This document shows, one piece after another, positions 13,752-21,478 of a stretch of 23,720 nt of DNA (its first letter is position 1; each line of letters begins with the position of its first letter). The DNA comes from JBQCHF01 sp051953655 (lineage in GTDB: Bacteria; Actinomycetota; Actinomycetes; Motilibacterales; Motilibacteraceae), in assembly GCA_051953655.1 (NCBI GenBank), contig JBQCIO010000366.1, forward strand, positions 1 through 23,720, read 5' to 3'. The notes beneath the pieces were generated by a model. It saw only the letters and a list, made by a program, of their open reading frames with translations, did no database searches and had not been told where the DNA came from. The position numbers and the translations under genes are program-made.

Positions 13752-16256
13752 ATGTCCCCGCGCACCTCCCAGCCCGCCTCGCGGCCGGACCCTGCCCTTC
13801 CCGAGGCGCCGCGCAGCCTGGCCGACGACCTGCGCGCGCGCTCGGACGCCGACCTCGAGGCGCTGCTGCGGGCCCGTCCGGACCTGCTCACCCCGGTGCC
13901 CGCCGACGTCGGCCAGCTGGCCGTGCGCGCGGCCACCCAGACCAGCACCGGCCGCGCGCTGGACCGGCTGGACCGCTGGCTGCTGCAGGTGCTCGACGTC
14001 GTCGCCGCCCTGCCCGAGCCCACCACCGCCGCCGACGTCGAGCGCTGGCTCGGCGCCGACCCGCGCCCGGCCCTGGCCGTCCTGCGCGAGCAGGGGCTGC
14101 TCTGGGGACCCGAGCAGGAGCTGCGGCTGGTCCGCACCGCCCGCCAGCTGCTGCCCACCCCCGCCGGGCTCGGCCCCGCGCTGCGCGAGGTGCTCGGTAC
14201 CTACGCCCCCAGCCGGATCGCCACCCTGCTGGCCGACGCCGGGCTGCCGCCCTCCGGCGACCCCGCTGCGGGCGCCGACGCTCTGGCCGCGCACCTGTCC
14301 GACCCGGCGGTCCTGGACCGGCTCGTCGCCGAGGCGGACCCGCGGGCCCGCGACGTGCTCGACCGCCTCACCTGGGGCCCGCCCTTCGGCAGCGTCACCC
14401 CGCGCACCGAGCTGCTCGACGTCGCCCACGCCGAGGCGCCGGTCGACTGGCTGGTCGCACGCGGTCTGCTGGTGATCACCTCGCTCACCCAGGTGGCGCT
14501 GCCCCGCGAGATCGCCGTCCACCTGCGCGGAGGGCGCCTGCACCGGCAGCTCGAGCCCGAGCCCCCGGCGCTGGAGGGCACCGAGCGCGCCGAGGCCGAC
14601 GTCGACCACGCGGCCGGTGGTGCCGCCTTCGAGATCGTCCGGCTGGTCGAGGACGTCCTGGAGCACTGGTCCACCGAGCCGCCGCCGGTGCTGCGCGCCG
14701 GCGGCCTCGGCGTGCGCGACCTGCGCCGGCTGGCCCAGCGCCTCGACGTCGAGGAGTGGCACGCCGCCCTCGTGGTCGAGCTGGCCTACGTGGCCGGGCT
14801 GCTGGCCGCCTCCGGCGAGGTGGACGAGGAGTGGTGGCCCACCCCGGCCTACGACACCTGGCTCGGCCGGGAGACCGCCGAGCGCTGGGCGCTGCTGGCC
14901 GAGGGCTGGCTGCTGACCACGCGGGTGGCCGGGGCCGTGGGGAGCCGCGACGAGAAGGACAAGGTGGTGGCCGCGCTCGGCCATGACCTCGATCGCGCTC
15001 CCGCGCCGGAGATCCGCGCCGGCCTGCTCGGTGCCCTCGCGGAGACGCCCGGGCTCGCCGCCACCGCGGAGACGCTGCTGGCCCGGCTGGACTGGGCCCG
15101 GCCCCGCCGCTTCAGCCGGCTGCGCGCGCTGATGGTGCCGTGGACCCTGCGCGAGGCCGAGCTGCTCGGCGTCACCGGCCGCGGCGCGGTGTCCGGGCCG
15201 GGGCGCGCGCTGCTGGATCAGGGCCGCGAGACCGCCGCCGCACTGCTCGCGCCGCTGCTGCCCAGGCCGCTGGACCACGTGCTGCTGCAGGCCGACCTCA
15301 CCGCGGTCGCCCCGGGTCCGCTGGAGACCCCGCTCGCTCAGGAGCTCGCGCTGCTGGCCGACGTCGAGAGCAAGGGCGGGGCCACCGTCTACCGCTTCAC
15401 CGAGGCCTCGGTCCGCCGGGCCCTGGACGCCGGCCGCAGCGCCGACGAGGTGCACCGGCTGCTCGCGCGGGTCAGCCGCACCCCGGTGCCGCAGCCGCTG
15501 AGCTACCTCGTCGACGACGTCGCCCGCCGGCACGGCCGGGTGCGGGTGGGCACCGCGAGCGCCTACGTCCGCGCCGACGACGAGGCGCTGCTGGCCGAGA
15601 TCGTGGCCGACCGGCGCTCGGCCCAGCTGCGGCTGCGCCGGCTCGCCCCCACCGTGCTGGCCGCGCAGGCCCCGGCCGACACCGTGCTGGAGCGGCTGCG
15701 CGCCATGGGCTACGCCCCCGCCGCGGAGACCCCGGAGGGCGACGTCGTCGTGCGCCGCCCCGACGCCCGGCGCACCCCGCCGCGCCAGCGCCCACCTCGG
15801 CTGGTCGGCGAGCCGCCGGCTCCCAAGCAGACCCTGCTCAGCGCCGCGATCAAGGCGCTGCGCGCGGGCGACAAGGTGGCGGCCACCCCGCGTCGCGCGG
15901 CGCCGACCACGCCCGGCCCGCTGCTGCGCAACTCCACCGCCGACACCCTGGCCGCGGTGCAGTCCGCGATCGCCGACGAGTCCCCCCTGTGGATCGGCTA
16001 CGTCAACGGCGACGGCCAGGCCAGCCAGCGGGTCATCGAGCCGATCGCCCTCGACGGCGGGCACGTGAGCGCCTTCGACCACCTGCGCGGCGAAGTGCGC
16101 AGCTTCGCCCTGCACCGCATCACCGGCGTCGCGTTCGTGGACGGGGACCCCGACGACGAGGACGAGGACGACGTCGAGGCGGAAGCCCGGCGCGAGGTCC
16201 AGCCGACGCGGCCCTTCGACCCGCGTCGCCGCCCGCCCTACTACCGCCGCCGCTGA
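13752..16256 (+). CDS. Helicase-associated (XPB/Ssl2-like N-terminal) protein with WYL-like C-terminus
   Basis: An 834-residue actinobacterial protein of the type encoded next to the XPB helicase in mycobacteria (Rv0862c-like). Residues 1-330 are helical, winged-helix-rich repeats (ADDLRARSDADLEALLRARPDLL opens the family). The central part, around LDHVLLQADLTAVAPGPLE, is the Helicase_C_3/XPB-Ssl2-like module, which lacks helicase motifs. Residues from about 735 (QSAIADESPLWIGYVNGDGQ to FALHRITGVAFVDG) resemble a WYL domain, a ligand- or nucleic-acid-sensing beta fold. The extreme C-terminus has an acidic run followed by a basic tail (RRRPPYYRRR). It probably acts with XPB in DNA repair or transcription, but no biochemical role is established. 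Here XPB is 5.2 kb away. The gene is 73 bp downstream of the CHAT gene on the same strand with its own -10 box. Confidence 0.87.
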   Translation: MSPRTSQPASRPDPALPEAPRSLADDLRARSDADLEALLRARPDLLTPVPADVGQLAVRAATQTSTGRALDRLDRWLLQVLDVVAALPEPTTAADVERWLGADPRPALAVLREQGLLWGPEQELRLVRTARQLLPTPAGLGPALREVLGTYAPSRIATLLADAGLPPSGDPAAGADALAAHLSDPAVLDRLVAEADPRARDVLDRLTWGPPFGSVTPRTELLDVAHAEAPVDWLVARGLLVITSLTQVALPREIAVHLRGGRLHRQLEPEPPALEGTERAEADVDHAAGGAAFEIVRLVEDVLEHWSTEPPPVLRAGGLGVRDLRRLAQRLDVEEWHAALVVELAYVAGLLAASGEVDEEWWPTPAYDTWLGRETAERWALLAEGWLLTTRVAGAVGSRDEKDKVVAALGHDLDRAPAPEIRAGLLGALAETPGLAATAETLLARLDWARPRRFSRLRALMVPWTLREAELLGVTGRGAVSGPGRALLDQGRETAAALLAPLLPRPLDHVLLQADLTAVAPGPLETPLAQELALLADVESKGGATVYRFTEASVRRALDAGRSADEVHRLLARVSRTPVPQPLSYLVDDVARRHGRVRVGTASAYVRADDEALLAEIVADRRSAQLRLRRLAPTVLAAQAPADTVLERLRAMGYAPAAETPEGDVVVRRPDARRTPPRQRPPRLVGEPPAPKQTLLSAAIKALRAGDKVAATPRRAAPTTPGPLLRNSTADTLAAVQSAIADESPLWIGYVNGDGQASQRVIEPIALDGGHVSAFDHLRGEVRSFALHRITGVAFVDGDPDDEDEDDVEAEARREVQPTRPFDPRRRPPYYRRR

Positions 16257-16265
16257 CCCCCTCCT

Positions 16266-16320
16266 GCCGTGATCAAGCAGAGATGGTGAGGTCGGCTCAC
16301 CATCTCTGCTTGATCACGGC
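16266..16320. repeat. Perfect 25-bp inverted repeat at a convergent gene junction
   Basis: The left arm 16266-16290 (starting GCCGTGATCAAGCAG) and right arm 16296-16320 are exact reverse complements around the loop GTCGG. The arms are much less GC-rich than the surroundings. The palindrome lies between the stop of the XPB-partner gene (16256) and contains the stop codon of the GNAT gene (16314-16316). A bidirectional terminator is the simplest explanation, though neither side has a T-tract. Confidence 0.9.
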
Positions 16321-16994
16321 GTGGGGGCGGCGGGGGCGAGGAGGACCTCGGCGCCGATCGGCTTGAGGCCGGCGGCCAGGATGGCGCGCAGCGAGCCGGC
16401 GTTGCCGGGCGAGACCTGCACGAACAGCGGCTCGCCGGCCGGGACGACGCGCAGCGCCTCGGCCACCAGCGCCCGGCCCAGGCCGCGGCGTCGGTGCTGC
16501 GGCTCCACCTCGAACGCGGCCTCCCACCGCCCGGCCAGCCCGCGGGCGACGACCAGCAGGGCGTCGTCGTCGGGCGTGGTGAGCACCTGCAGGTCCTCGC
16601 GGTAGACCTTGGCCCGCTCCAGCCGCGGGTGGCCGTCGGCGCGGCCCGGCCGCGTGAGCCGCGGCCCCTCGCCGGTGCCCAGCCCGGTGAGCACCGCGTC
16701 CTCGCAGCCGACGACGCCGCCCACCCGCTCGGCCAGCGCGGTGAGGAACCGGGGGCCGGTCGGCGCGCAGAAGTCGCCCGCCGGCAGCAGGTCGGCGACC
16801 CAGCCGGCGTCGACGTCGGCGGCCACCACGAAGTGCGCCGGGAACGCCAGCACTGCCGCCACCGCGCCGCCCGACGCCCGCGGCACCACCTCCACCCGCC
16901 CGTCCGGCTCGGGCCAGTCCCCCAGCGCCGCGGCCTGCAGGACGTCGGCCAGCGGCCGGTCGGAGGCGAGGACGTGGTCGGTCGCAGTGCTCAC
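16314..16994 (-). CDS. GNAT-family N-acetyltransferase
   Basis: A 226-residue protein. The C-terminal half holds the GNAT acetyl-CoA-binding motif A, WEAAFEVEPQHRRRGLGRAL (RRGLG pyrophosphate loop), followed by the NAGSLRAILAAGLKPIG segment of motif B. The first 110 residues are a variable domain. The acceptor substrate is unknown. The GTG at 16994 is chosen: AGGGTGG lies about ten bases upstream, and longer in-frame starts would be translated through the family A palindrome at 17040-17145. Its stop codon falls inside the perfect palindrome. It is convergent with the XPB-partner gene and divergent from the ABC operon. Confidence 0.83.
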   Translation of the reverse strand: MSTATDHVLASDRPLADVLQAAALGDWPEPDGRVEVVPRASGGAVAAVLAFPAHFVVAADVDAGWVADLLPAGDFCAPTGPRFLTALAERVGGVVGCEDAVLTGLGTGEGPRLTRPGRADGHPRLERAKVYREDLQVLTTPDDDALLVVARGLAGRWEAAFEVEPQHRRRGLGRALVAEALRVVPAGEPLFVQVSPGNAGSLRAILAAGLKPIGAEVLLAPAAPTP

Positions 16995-17039
16995 GACCGG
17001 CCACCCTGCCAGGTCCGGGCCGCCGCCCCGCGCCCGCCC

Positions 17040-17145
17040 TTGACCGAATTGCGCACACAACCCCTGGCCGGCAGGCGGCGTGTCGGCCTCGCAGGGCCGG
17101 GACACGCCGCGCGAGGACCGCCTCCTGTGTGCGCAAATCGGTCAG
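17040..17145. repeat. Family A nested palindrome, copy 3
   Basis: The outer arms GACCGAATTGCGCACACA (17042-17059) and TGTGTGCGCAAATCGGTC (17126-17143) match at 17 of 18 positions. The inner arms GCGGCGTGTC (17075-17084) and GACACGCCGC (17101-17110) are perfect. It lies in the divergent intergenic region between the GNAT and ABC genes. Its right half is nearly identical to copy 2. Confidence 0.85.
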
Positions 17146-17242
17146 GGGTCGGGCCGGCGGCGCTCGACGGGCGGGTCGGGCCGGGTCGACCTACGGTGAG
17201 GCGAGCAGAGATCTCCAGCACGGACAGGGGAGGAACAGGCAC

Positions 17243-18309
<1,067 letters not shown>

Positions 18310-18313
<4 letters not shown>

Positions 18314-19119
18314 CCACCACGACAGCCGTCAACCAGACGAGCCACCGCCCCAGCCAGCTCGGCACCTTCCTCGCGGTGCTGCGCCGCGACCTGGTCGTCA
18401 CCGGCAAGGAGCTGCCGGTGTTCCTGGCCCAGGTGGTGCTGCAGCCGCTGTTCCTGCTGTTCGTGTTCGGCAAGGTGCTCACCGAGCTCGGCTACGCCCG
18501 CGCCGGCTACGCCGACCTGCTCTTCCCCGGCATCGTCGCGCTCACCGCCACCCTCACCGCCGTGCAGTCCACCGCGCTGCCGCTGGTCATCGACTTCAGC
18601 TTCACCAAGGAGATCGAGGACCGGCTGCTGGCGCCCATGCCGACGTCGTGGGTCGCGGTGGAGAAGATGGTGTTCGCCTCGATGCGCGCCCTGGTGGCCG
18701 CCGCGGTGATGTTCCCGGTGGGGATCCTCATCCTCGGCTCGGTGCCGTTCCCGGCCGGCGCCGCGCCGCTGCTCATCGTCACGCTGGTGCTCGGTGCGCT
18801 GGTCGGCAGCGCGATGGGGCTGGTGCTGGGCACGCTGGTCACGCCGAGCCGGATCAACATCGTGTTCGCGCTGGTGCTCACCCCGCTGCTGTTCACCGGC
18901 TGCAGCCAGTACCCCTGGCCCTCGCTGGACCGGCTGCGCTGGTTCCAGGTGGTCACCGCGCTCAACCCGCTCACCTACGTCAGCGAGGCCACCCGCGCCG
19001 CGCTCACCCCGCAGGTCGACCACATCGCCCCGTGGATCTGCCTGCTGGTGCTGCTCGCCGCCCTGGCCGGCTTCGGCGCGCTCGGCATCCGCGGCTTCGA
19101 CCGCCGCGCCCTGGACTGA
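18310..19119 (+). CDS. ABC-2 type exporter permease
   Basis: A 269-residue membrane protein with about six hydrophobic segments, partner of the preceding ATPase. The N-terminal cytoplasmic stretch (about 1-35) precedes the first helix (LAQVVLQPLFLLFVFGKVL). The amphipathic segment FTKEIEDRLLAPMPTSWVAVEK is the coupling region of ABC2_membrane proteins, and NPLTYVSEATRAAL before the last helix is also a family hallmark. Its start codon overlaps the stop of the ATPase gene. DrrB-like; the substrate is unknown. Confidence 0.93.
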
Positions 19120-19127
19120 GCGACCCC

Positions 19128-19184
19128 TTGGGTGAAGGTGCCCCTGTGCCCATAGGTTCGCCAGAAGGTGCCCTTCACCCAATC
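19128..19184. repeat. Family B inverted repeat, copy 1
   Basis: TTGGGTGAAGG at the left pairs with CCTTCACCCAA (19172-19182) at the right; the centre carries GCCCATAGGTTCGC. Copy 2 at 21058 carries the same element in the opposite orientation. It lies between the ABC permease stop and the SDR promoter and could terminate the ABC operon. Confidence 0.8.
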
Positions 19185-19208
19185 CCCGCCGGACCGCCCG
19201 CGCGGCCC

Positions 19209-19214
19209 TAGCCT
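19209..19214 (+). promoter_or_regulatory. -10 box of a leaderless promoter for the SDR gene
   Basis: TAGCCT, seven bases before the ATG at 19222, within CCCTAGCCTG, the same decamer found before the TPR-CHAT gene. No Shine-Dalgarno sequence is present. Confidence 0.5.
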
Positions 19215-19221
19215 GCGGCAC

Positions 19222-20061
19222 ATGACCATCCCCGAGGACCCCGTCGGCAGCTTCGCCCCGGACCTGTTCCGCGGGCAGGTGGCCCTGGTGACCGGCGGCG
19301 GCACCGGGATCGGGCTGGCCACCGCGCTGGCGTTCGCCCGCCTCGGCGCCGACGTCGTGCTGGCCGGCCGCCGGGCCGAGGCCCTCGACGTCGCCCGCGC
19401 CAGGGTCGAGGAGCACGGCGTGCGCGCCCTCGCGGTCACCACCAACATCCGCGAGACCGCCGAGGTCGACGCCCTGCGCGACCGCGTCTACGCCGAGCTG
19501 GGCCGGCTGGACGTGCTGGTCAACAACGCCGGCGGCCAGTTCCCCGCCGTGCCCAGCGCGATCAGCGACAACGGCTGGCGCAGCGTCGTGGACCTGAACC
19601 TCAACGGCACCTGGAACGTCATCAGCCGGTTCATGGAGCCGATGGCCGAGGCCGGCCGCGGGGCGATCGTGAACGTGGTCCACGTCTACTCCTTCGACCG
19701 TGGCGCCCGCCTGTTCGCGCACTCCGGCGCCGCCCGCGCCGGCGTCGTCAGCCTCACCCGCACCATGGCCTCGTTCCTGGGCCCCAAGAACGTGACCGTG
19801 AACGCGATCGCACCCGGGATCATCGACACCAGCGGCATGCGCGAGAACGAGGGCGAGGTGGTGGAGGCGCTCGAGCTCGAGCAGCTCGAGGGCATGGGCC
19901 TGCGCACCACCCGGCGGATGGGCACGCCAGAGGAGACCGCGGCCGCGATCGTGTTCCTGGCCAGCCCCGCCGCCCGCTACGTGAACGGCACGGTGCTCGT
20001 GCAGGACGGCGGGCTGCTGCTGGACAACTGGCCCGACCCGTGGGACCGGGACGCGCTGTAG
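19222..20061 (+). CDS. PECR-like trans-2-enoyl-CoA reductase (atypical SDR)
   Basis: A 279-residue Rossmann-fold protein with the cofactor loop TGGGTGIG (24-31) and NNAGG (101-105). The classical YxxxK catalytic pair is absent: the segment reads AHSGAARAGV, so His167 replaces the Tyr and Ala171 (with Arg172 next) the Lys. From memory this segment, NNAGGQFPAVPSAISDNGW (101-119) and the DNWP near the C-terminus closely match the peroxisomal trans-2-enoyl-CoA reductase (PECR) subgroup, which shares HSGAARAGV and DNWP. Role inferred: NADPH-dependent reduction of 2-enoyl-CoA in acyl-CoA metabolism. It is convergent with the MOSC gene, three bases between stops. A different SDR substrate cannot be excluded. 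Confidence 0.85.
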   Translation: MTIPEDPVGSFAPDLFRGQVALVTGGGTGIGLATALAFARLGADVVLAGRRAEALDVARARVEEHGVRALAVTTNIRETAEVDALRDRVYAELGRLDVLVNNAGGQFPAVPSAISDNGWRSVVDLNLNGTWNVISRFMEPMAEAGRGAIVNVVHVYSFDRGARLFAHSGAARAGVVSLTRTMASFLGPKNVTVNAIAPGIIDTSGMRENEGEVVEALELEQLEGMGLRTTRRMGTPEETAAAIVFLASPAARYVNGTVLVQDGGLLLDNWPDPWDRDAL

Positions 20062-20064
20062 GAG

Positions 20065-20751
20065 CTACGCCAGAACCGCCACGTCGCCGCGCTCGATGCG
20101 TCCCGGCTGCTCGACCGTGCACCACACCCCGAGGTCGCCGCCGGTCAGCTCGGTCACCGCCTTGAGCACGGTCCCGTCCGCAGCCAGCGACGCCTGCGCC
20201 ATCGTCACCATGACGCAGCGCGGCATCCCGGCGGCCACCCGCAGGCGCACCCCGCCCACGGTCAGCACCCGCCCGACCCAGTCGAGCTCCGCCTCGGCGT
20301 CGGAGCCGTCGACGTCGAGCAGCAGGTTGGGCCGGAACCTGTCCACCGGCACCTCGTGCCCGACCAGCTCGGCCACCGCGCGCAGCGAGGCGGTGGTGAC
20401 CAGGTGCACCGGCCCGTCGTCGTGGTGCCTCACCGAGCCCTCGGCGGCCAGCCGCACCGTGCGCCCGACCTGCACGGACAGCGCCTCGTCCAGGTCCTCG
20501 CCCGGCCGCATCTGGCAGCCGTCCGGGAACCGCACCACCGGCTCGTCCCCGCGCAGCTCCGAGGCCAGCTCCAGCAGCCCGTCCATCGCCCGGAACCGCC
20601 GCGTGCTCTTGCCGCTGCCGATCTTCCCGTCCGGGTCGAGCACCGCCCAGGCCCGGTCGGCCACCAGCCCGCGCTCGACGACGTCGGCCGCCGCCAGCGC
20701 CTCGCCGCGCAGCGACTTCACCGGATACCGCCACAGCCCCACGACCCGCAT
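20065..20751 (-). CDS. MOSC domain protein
   Basis: A 228-residue protein. The N-terminal MOSC_N beta-barrel starts MRVVGLWRYPVKSLRGE, with the characteristic YPVKSLxG, followed by ADRAWAVLD. The MOSC core contains VDRFRPNLLLD and GMPRCVMVTMAQ with the conserved cysteine. MOSC domains bind the molybdenum cofactor or move sulfur, as in mARC amidoxime reductases and the MOCOS C-terminus. It is free-standing here, so its partner is unknown. A molybdenum-enzyme gene is in the same window (1574-3949) but 16 kb away. The ATG at 20751 is preceded by a leaderless-type -10 box. Confidence 0.9.
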   Translation of the reverse strand: MRVVGLWRYPVKSLRGEALAAADVVERGLVADRAWAVLDPDGKIGSGKSTRRFRAMDGLLELASELRGDEPVVRFPDGCQMRPGEDLDEALSVQVGRTVRLAAEGSVRHHDDGPVHLVTTASLRAVAELVGHEVPVDRFRPNLLLDVDGSDAEAELDWVGRVLTVGGVRLRVAAGMPRCVMVTMAQASLAADGTVLKAVTELTGGDLGVWCTVEQPGRIERGDVAVLA

Positions 20752-20759
20752 GACGCCGG

Positions 20760-20765
20760 ACCCTA
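20760..20765 (-). promoter_or_regulatory. -10 box of a leaderless promoter for the MOSC gene
   Basis: TAGGGT on the minus strand, eight bases before the ATG at 20751. It is the same hexamer as before the HAD-LarE gene. Confidence 0.45.
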
Positions 20766-20833
20766 CGCGGGACCTCCGCCCCGCGACCCGCCCTCCGGGA
20801 CGGACGAGGCTGGGGCCGAGGAGGAGGTGCGCG

Positions 20834-21037
20834 ATGGACGACCGCCTGCACGCCCACCTGCACCACGAGCGGGACGAGGTCACCGAGGAAGAGATCGACC
20901 CGCACCTGGCGTCGGAGATCGAGGAGCAGCTCGAGGAGGAGGAGCTCGAGGGCTCGACCATGATCCCCACCCAGGACCGCGACGAGCTCCTCGACGTCGA
21001 CGAGTGGCAGCGAGAGACGCTCCCGCCGGACATGTGA
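20834..21037 (+). CDS. Small acidic protein of unknown function
   Basis: Sixty-seven residues, very rich in Glu and Asp, with a His cluster near the start (MDDRLHAHLHHERDE) and a helical acidic stretch (ASEIEEQLEEEELEG, 26-40). A repeated GAGGAGGAGGT purine tract ends four bases before the ATG, an excellent ribosome-binding site, and codon use matches the neighbours. I do not recognise a family. Divergent from the MOSC gene across 82 bp; 441 bp without a gene follow before XPB. Confidence 0.75.
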   Translation: MDDRLHAHLHHERDEVTEEEIDPHLASEIEEQLEEEELEGSTMIPTQDRDELLDVDEWQRETLPPDM

Positions 21038-21057
21038 GCTCCCGGACCGCCGGTGGC

Positions 21058-21115
21058 GATTGGGTGAAGGGACCCTTCACGCGAACCTATGGGCTGAGGG
21101 TGCCCTTCACCCAGG
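21058..21115. repeat. Family B inverted repeat, copy 2
   Basis: TTGGGTGAAGGG (21060-21071) pairs with CCCTTCACCCA (21103-21113). The centre GCGAACCTATGGGC is the exact reverse complement of the copy 1 centre, so the two copies are in opposite orientation. It begins about 20 bases after the acidic protein's stop. Confidence 0.8.
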
Positions 21116-21283
21116 TGAGTCGATCTTGTCAGCCGCCTGCGGTCACGCTGCGGGAAAGGCGCTGGTGTGATCCTGAAGCCGAAGCCCGCCGGCCCGACGC
21201 GCCCGACGCGCCCGACCGGCGACGCTGCCGTCATCAGCGCCGTTGGGCGTGTCCCCCGACCGCACCCCCCGACGCCCACCCCG

Positions 21284-21387
21284 GCCCGAATTGCGCACAC
21301 ATCCCCCGCTCAACCACCGGCGAGCCGCCCCGACCGGGCCGCGACACGCCGCCTCCAGCCCTGACCCTGTGTGCGCAGAACGGTCAA
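21284..21387. repeat. Family A nested palindrome, copy 4 (left half decayed)
   Basis: The left outer arm retains CGAATTGCGCACACA (about 21287-21301) and the right outer arm reads TGTGTGCGCAGAACGGTCAA (21368-21387). The right inner arm CGACACGCCG (21342-21351) is intact, but its left partner is not recognisable. Total length is 104 bp, as in the other copies. Confidence 0.75.
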
Positions 21388-21438
21388 GACCCGACCCCGC
21401 CCCGCCCCGCCGGGAAGCCCCCCTGTGGGCCCTCTGTT

Positions 21439-21462
21439 GGACACTGGTGGCAGCCAGTGCCC
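21439..21462. promoter_or_regulatory. Operator-like inverted repeat before XPB
   Basis: The arms GGACACTGG (21439-21447) and CCAGTGCCC (21454-21462) pair at 8 of 9 positions around TGGCAG. The site ends 16 bases before the XPB start codon, in or next to the likely leader. It could be a repressor site or an mRNA hairpin near the ribosome-binding site GGAAGG. Confidence 0.4.
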
Positions 21463-21478
21463 ACCGGAAGGCCCCCAC

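Larger units (their letters stand above)
21038..21478. other. Gene-free region upstream of XPB with family B and A repeats
   Basis: No credible coding sequence was found. It holds family B copy 2 (21058-21115), a short run of CGCGCCCGA-type direct repeats near 21190-21220, family A copy 4 (21284-21387) and an inverted repeat close to the XPB start (21439-21462). Confidence 0.6.

Noticed and set aside
16995..17105. Longer N-terminus for the GNAT protein, starting inside the family A repeat
   Set aside because: The extra residues are the translation of the palindrome and are not GNAT-like; the GTG at 16994 has a ribosome-binding site.
17129..17242. Longer N-terminus for the ABC ATPase
   Set aside because: It begins in the family A right arm; the strong AGGGGAGGA and the family N-terminus support the GTG at 17243.
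21190..21220. Short direct repeats of CGCGCCCGA type as a CRISPR or microsatellite
   Set aside because: Only two or three imperfect units without spacers; ordinary GC-rich simple sequence.
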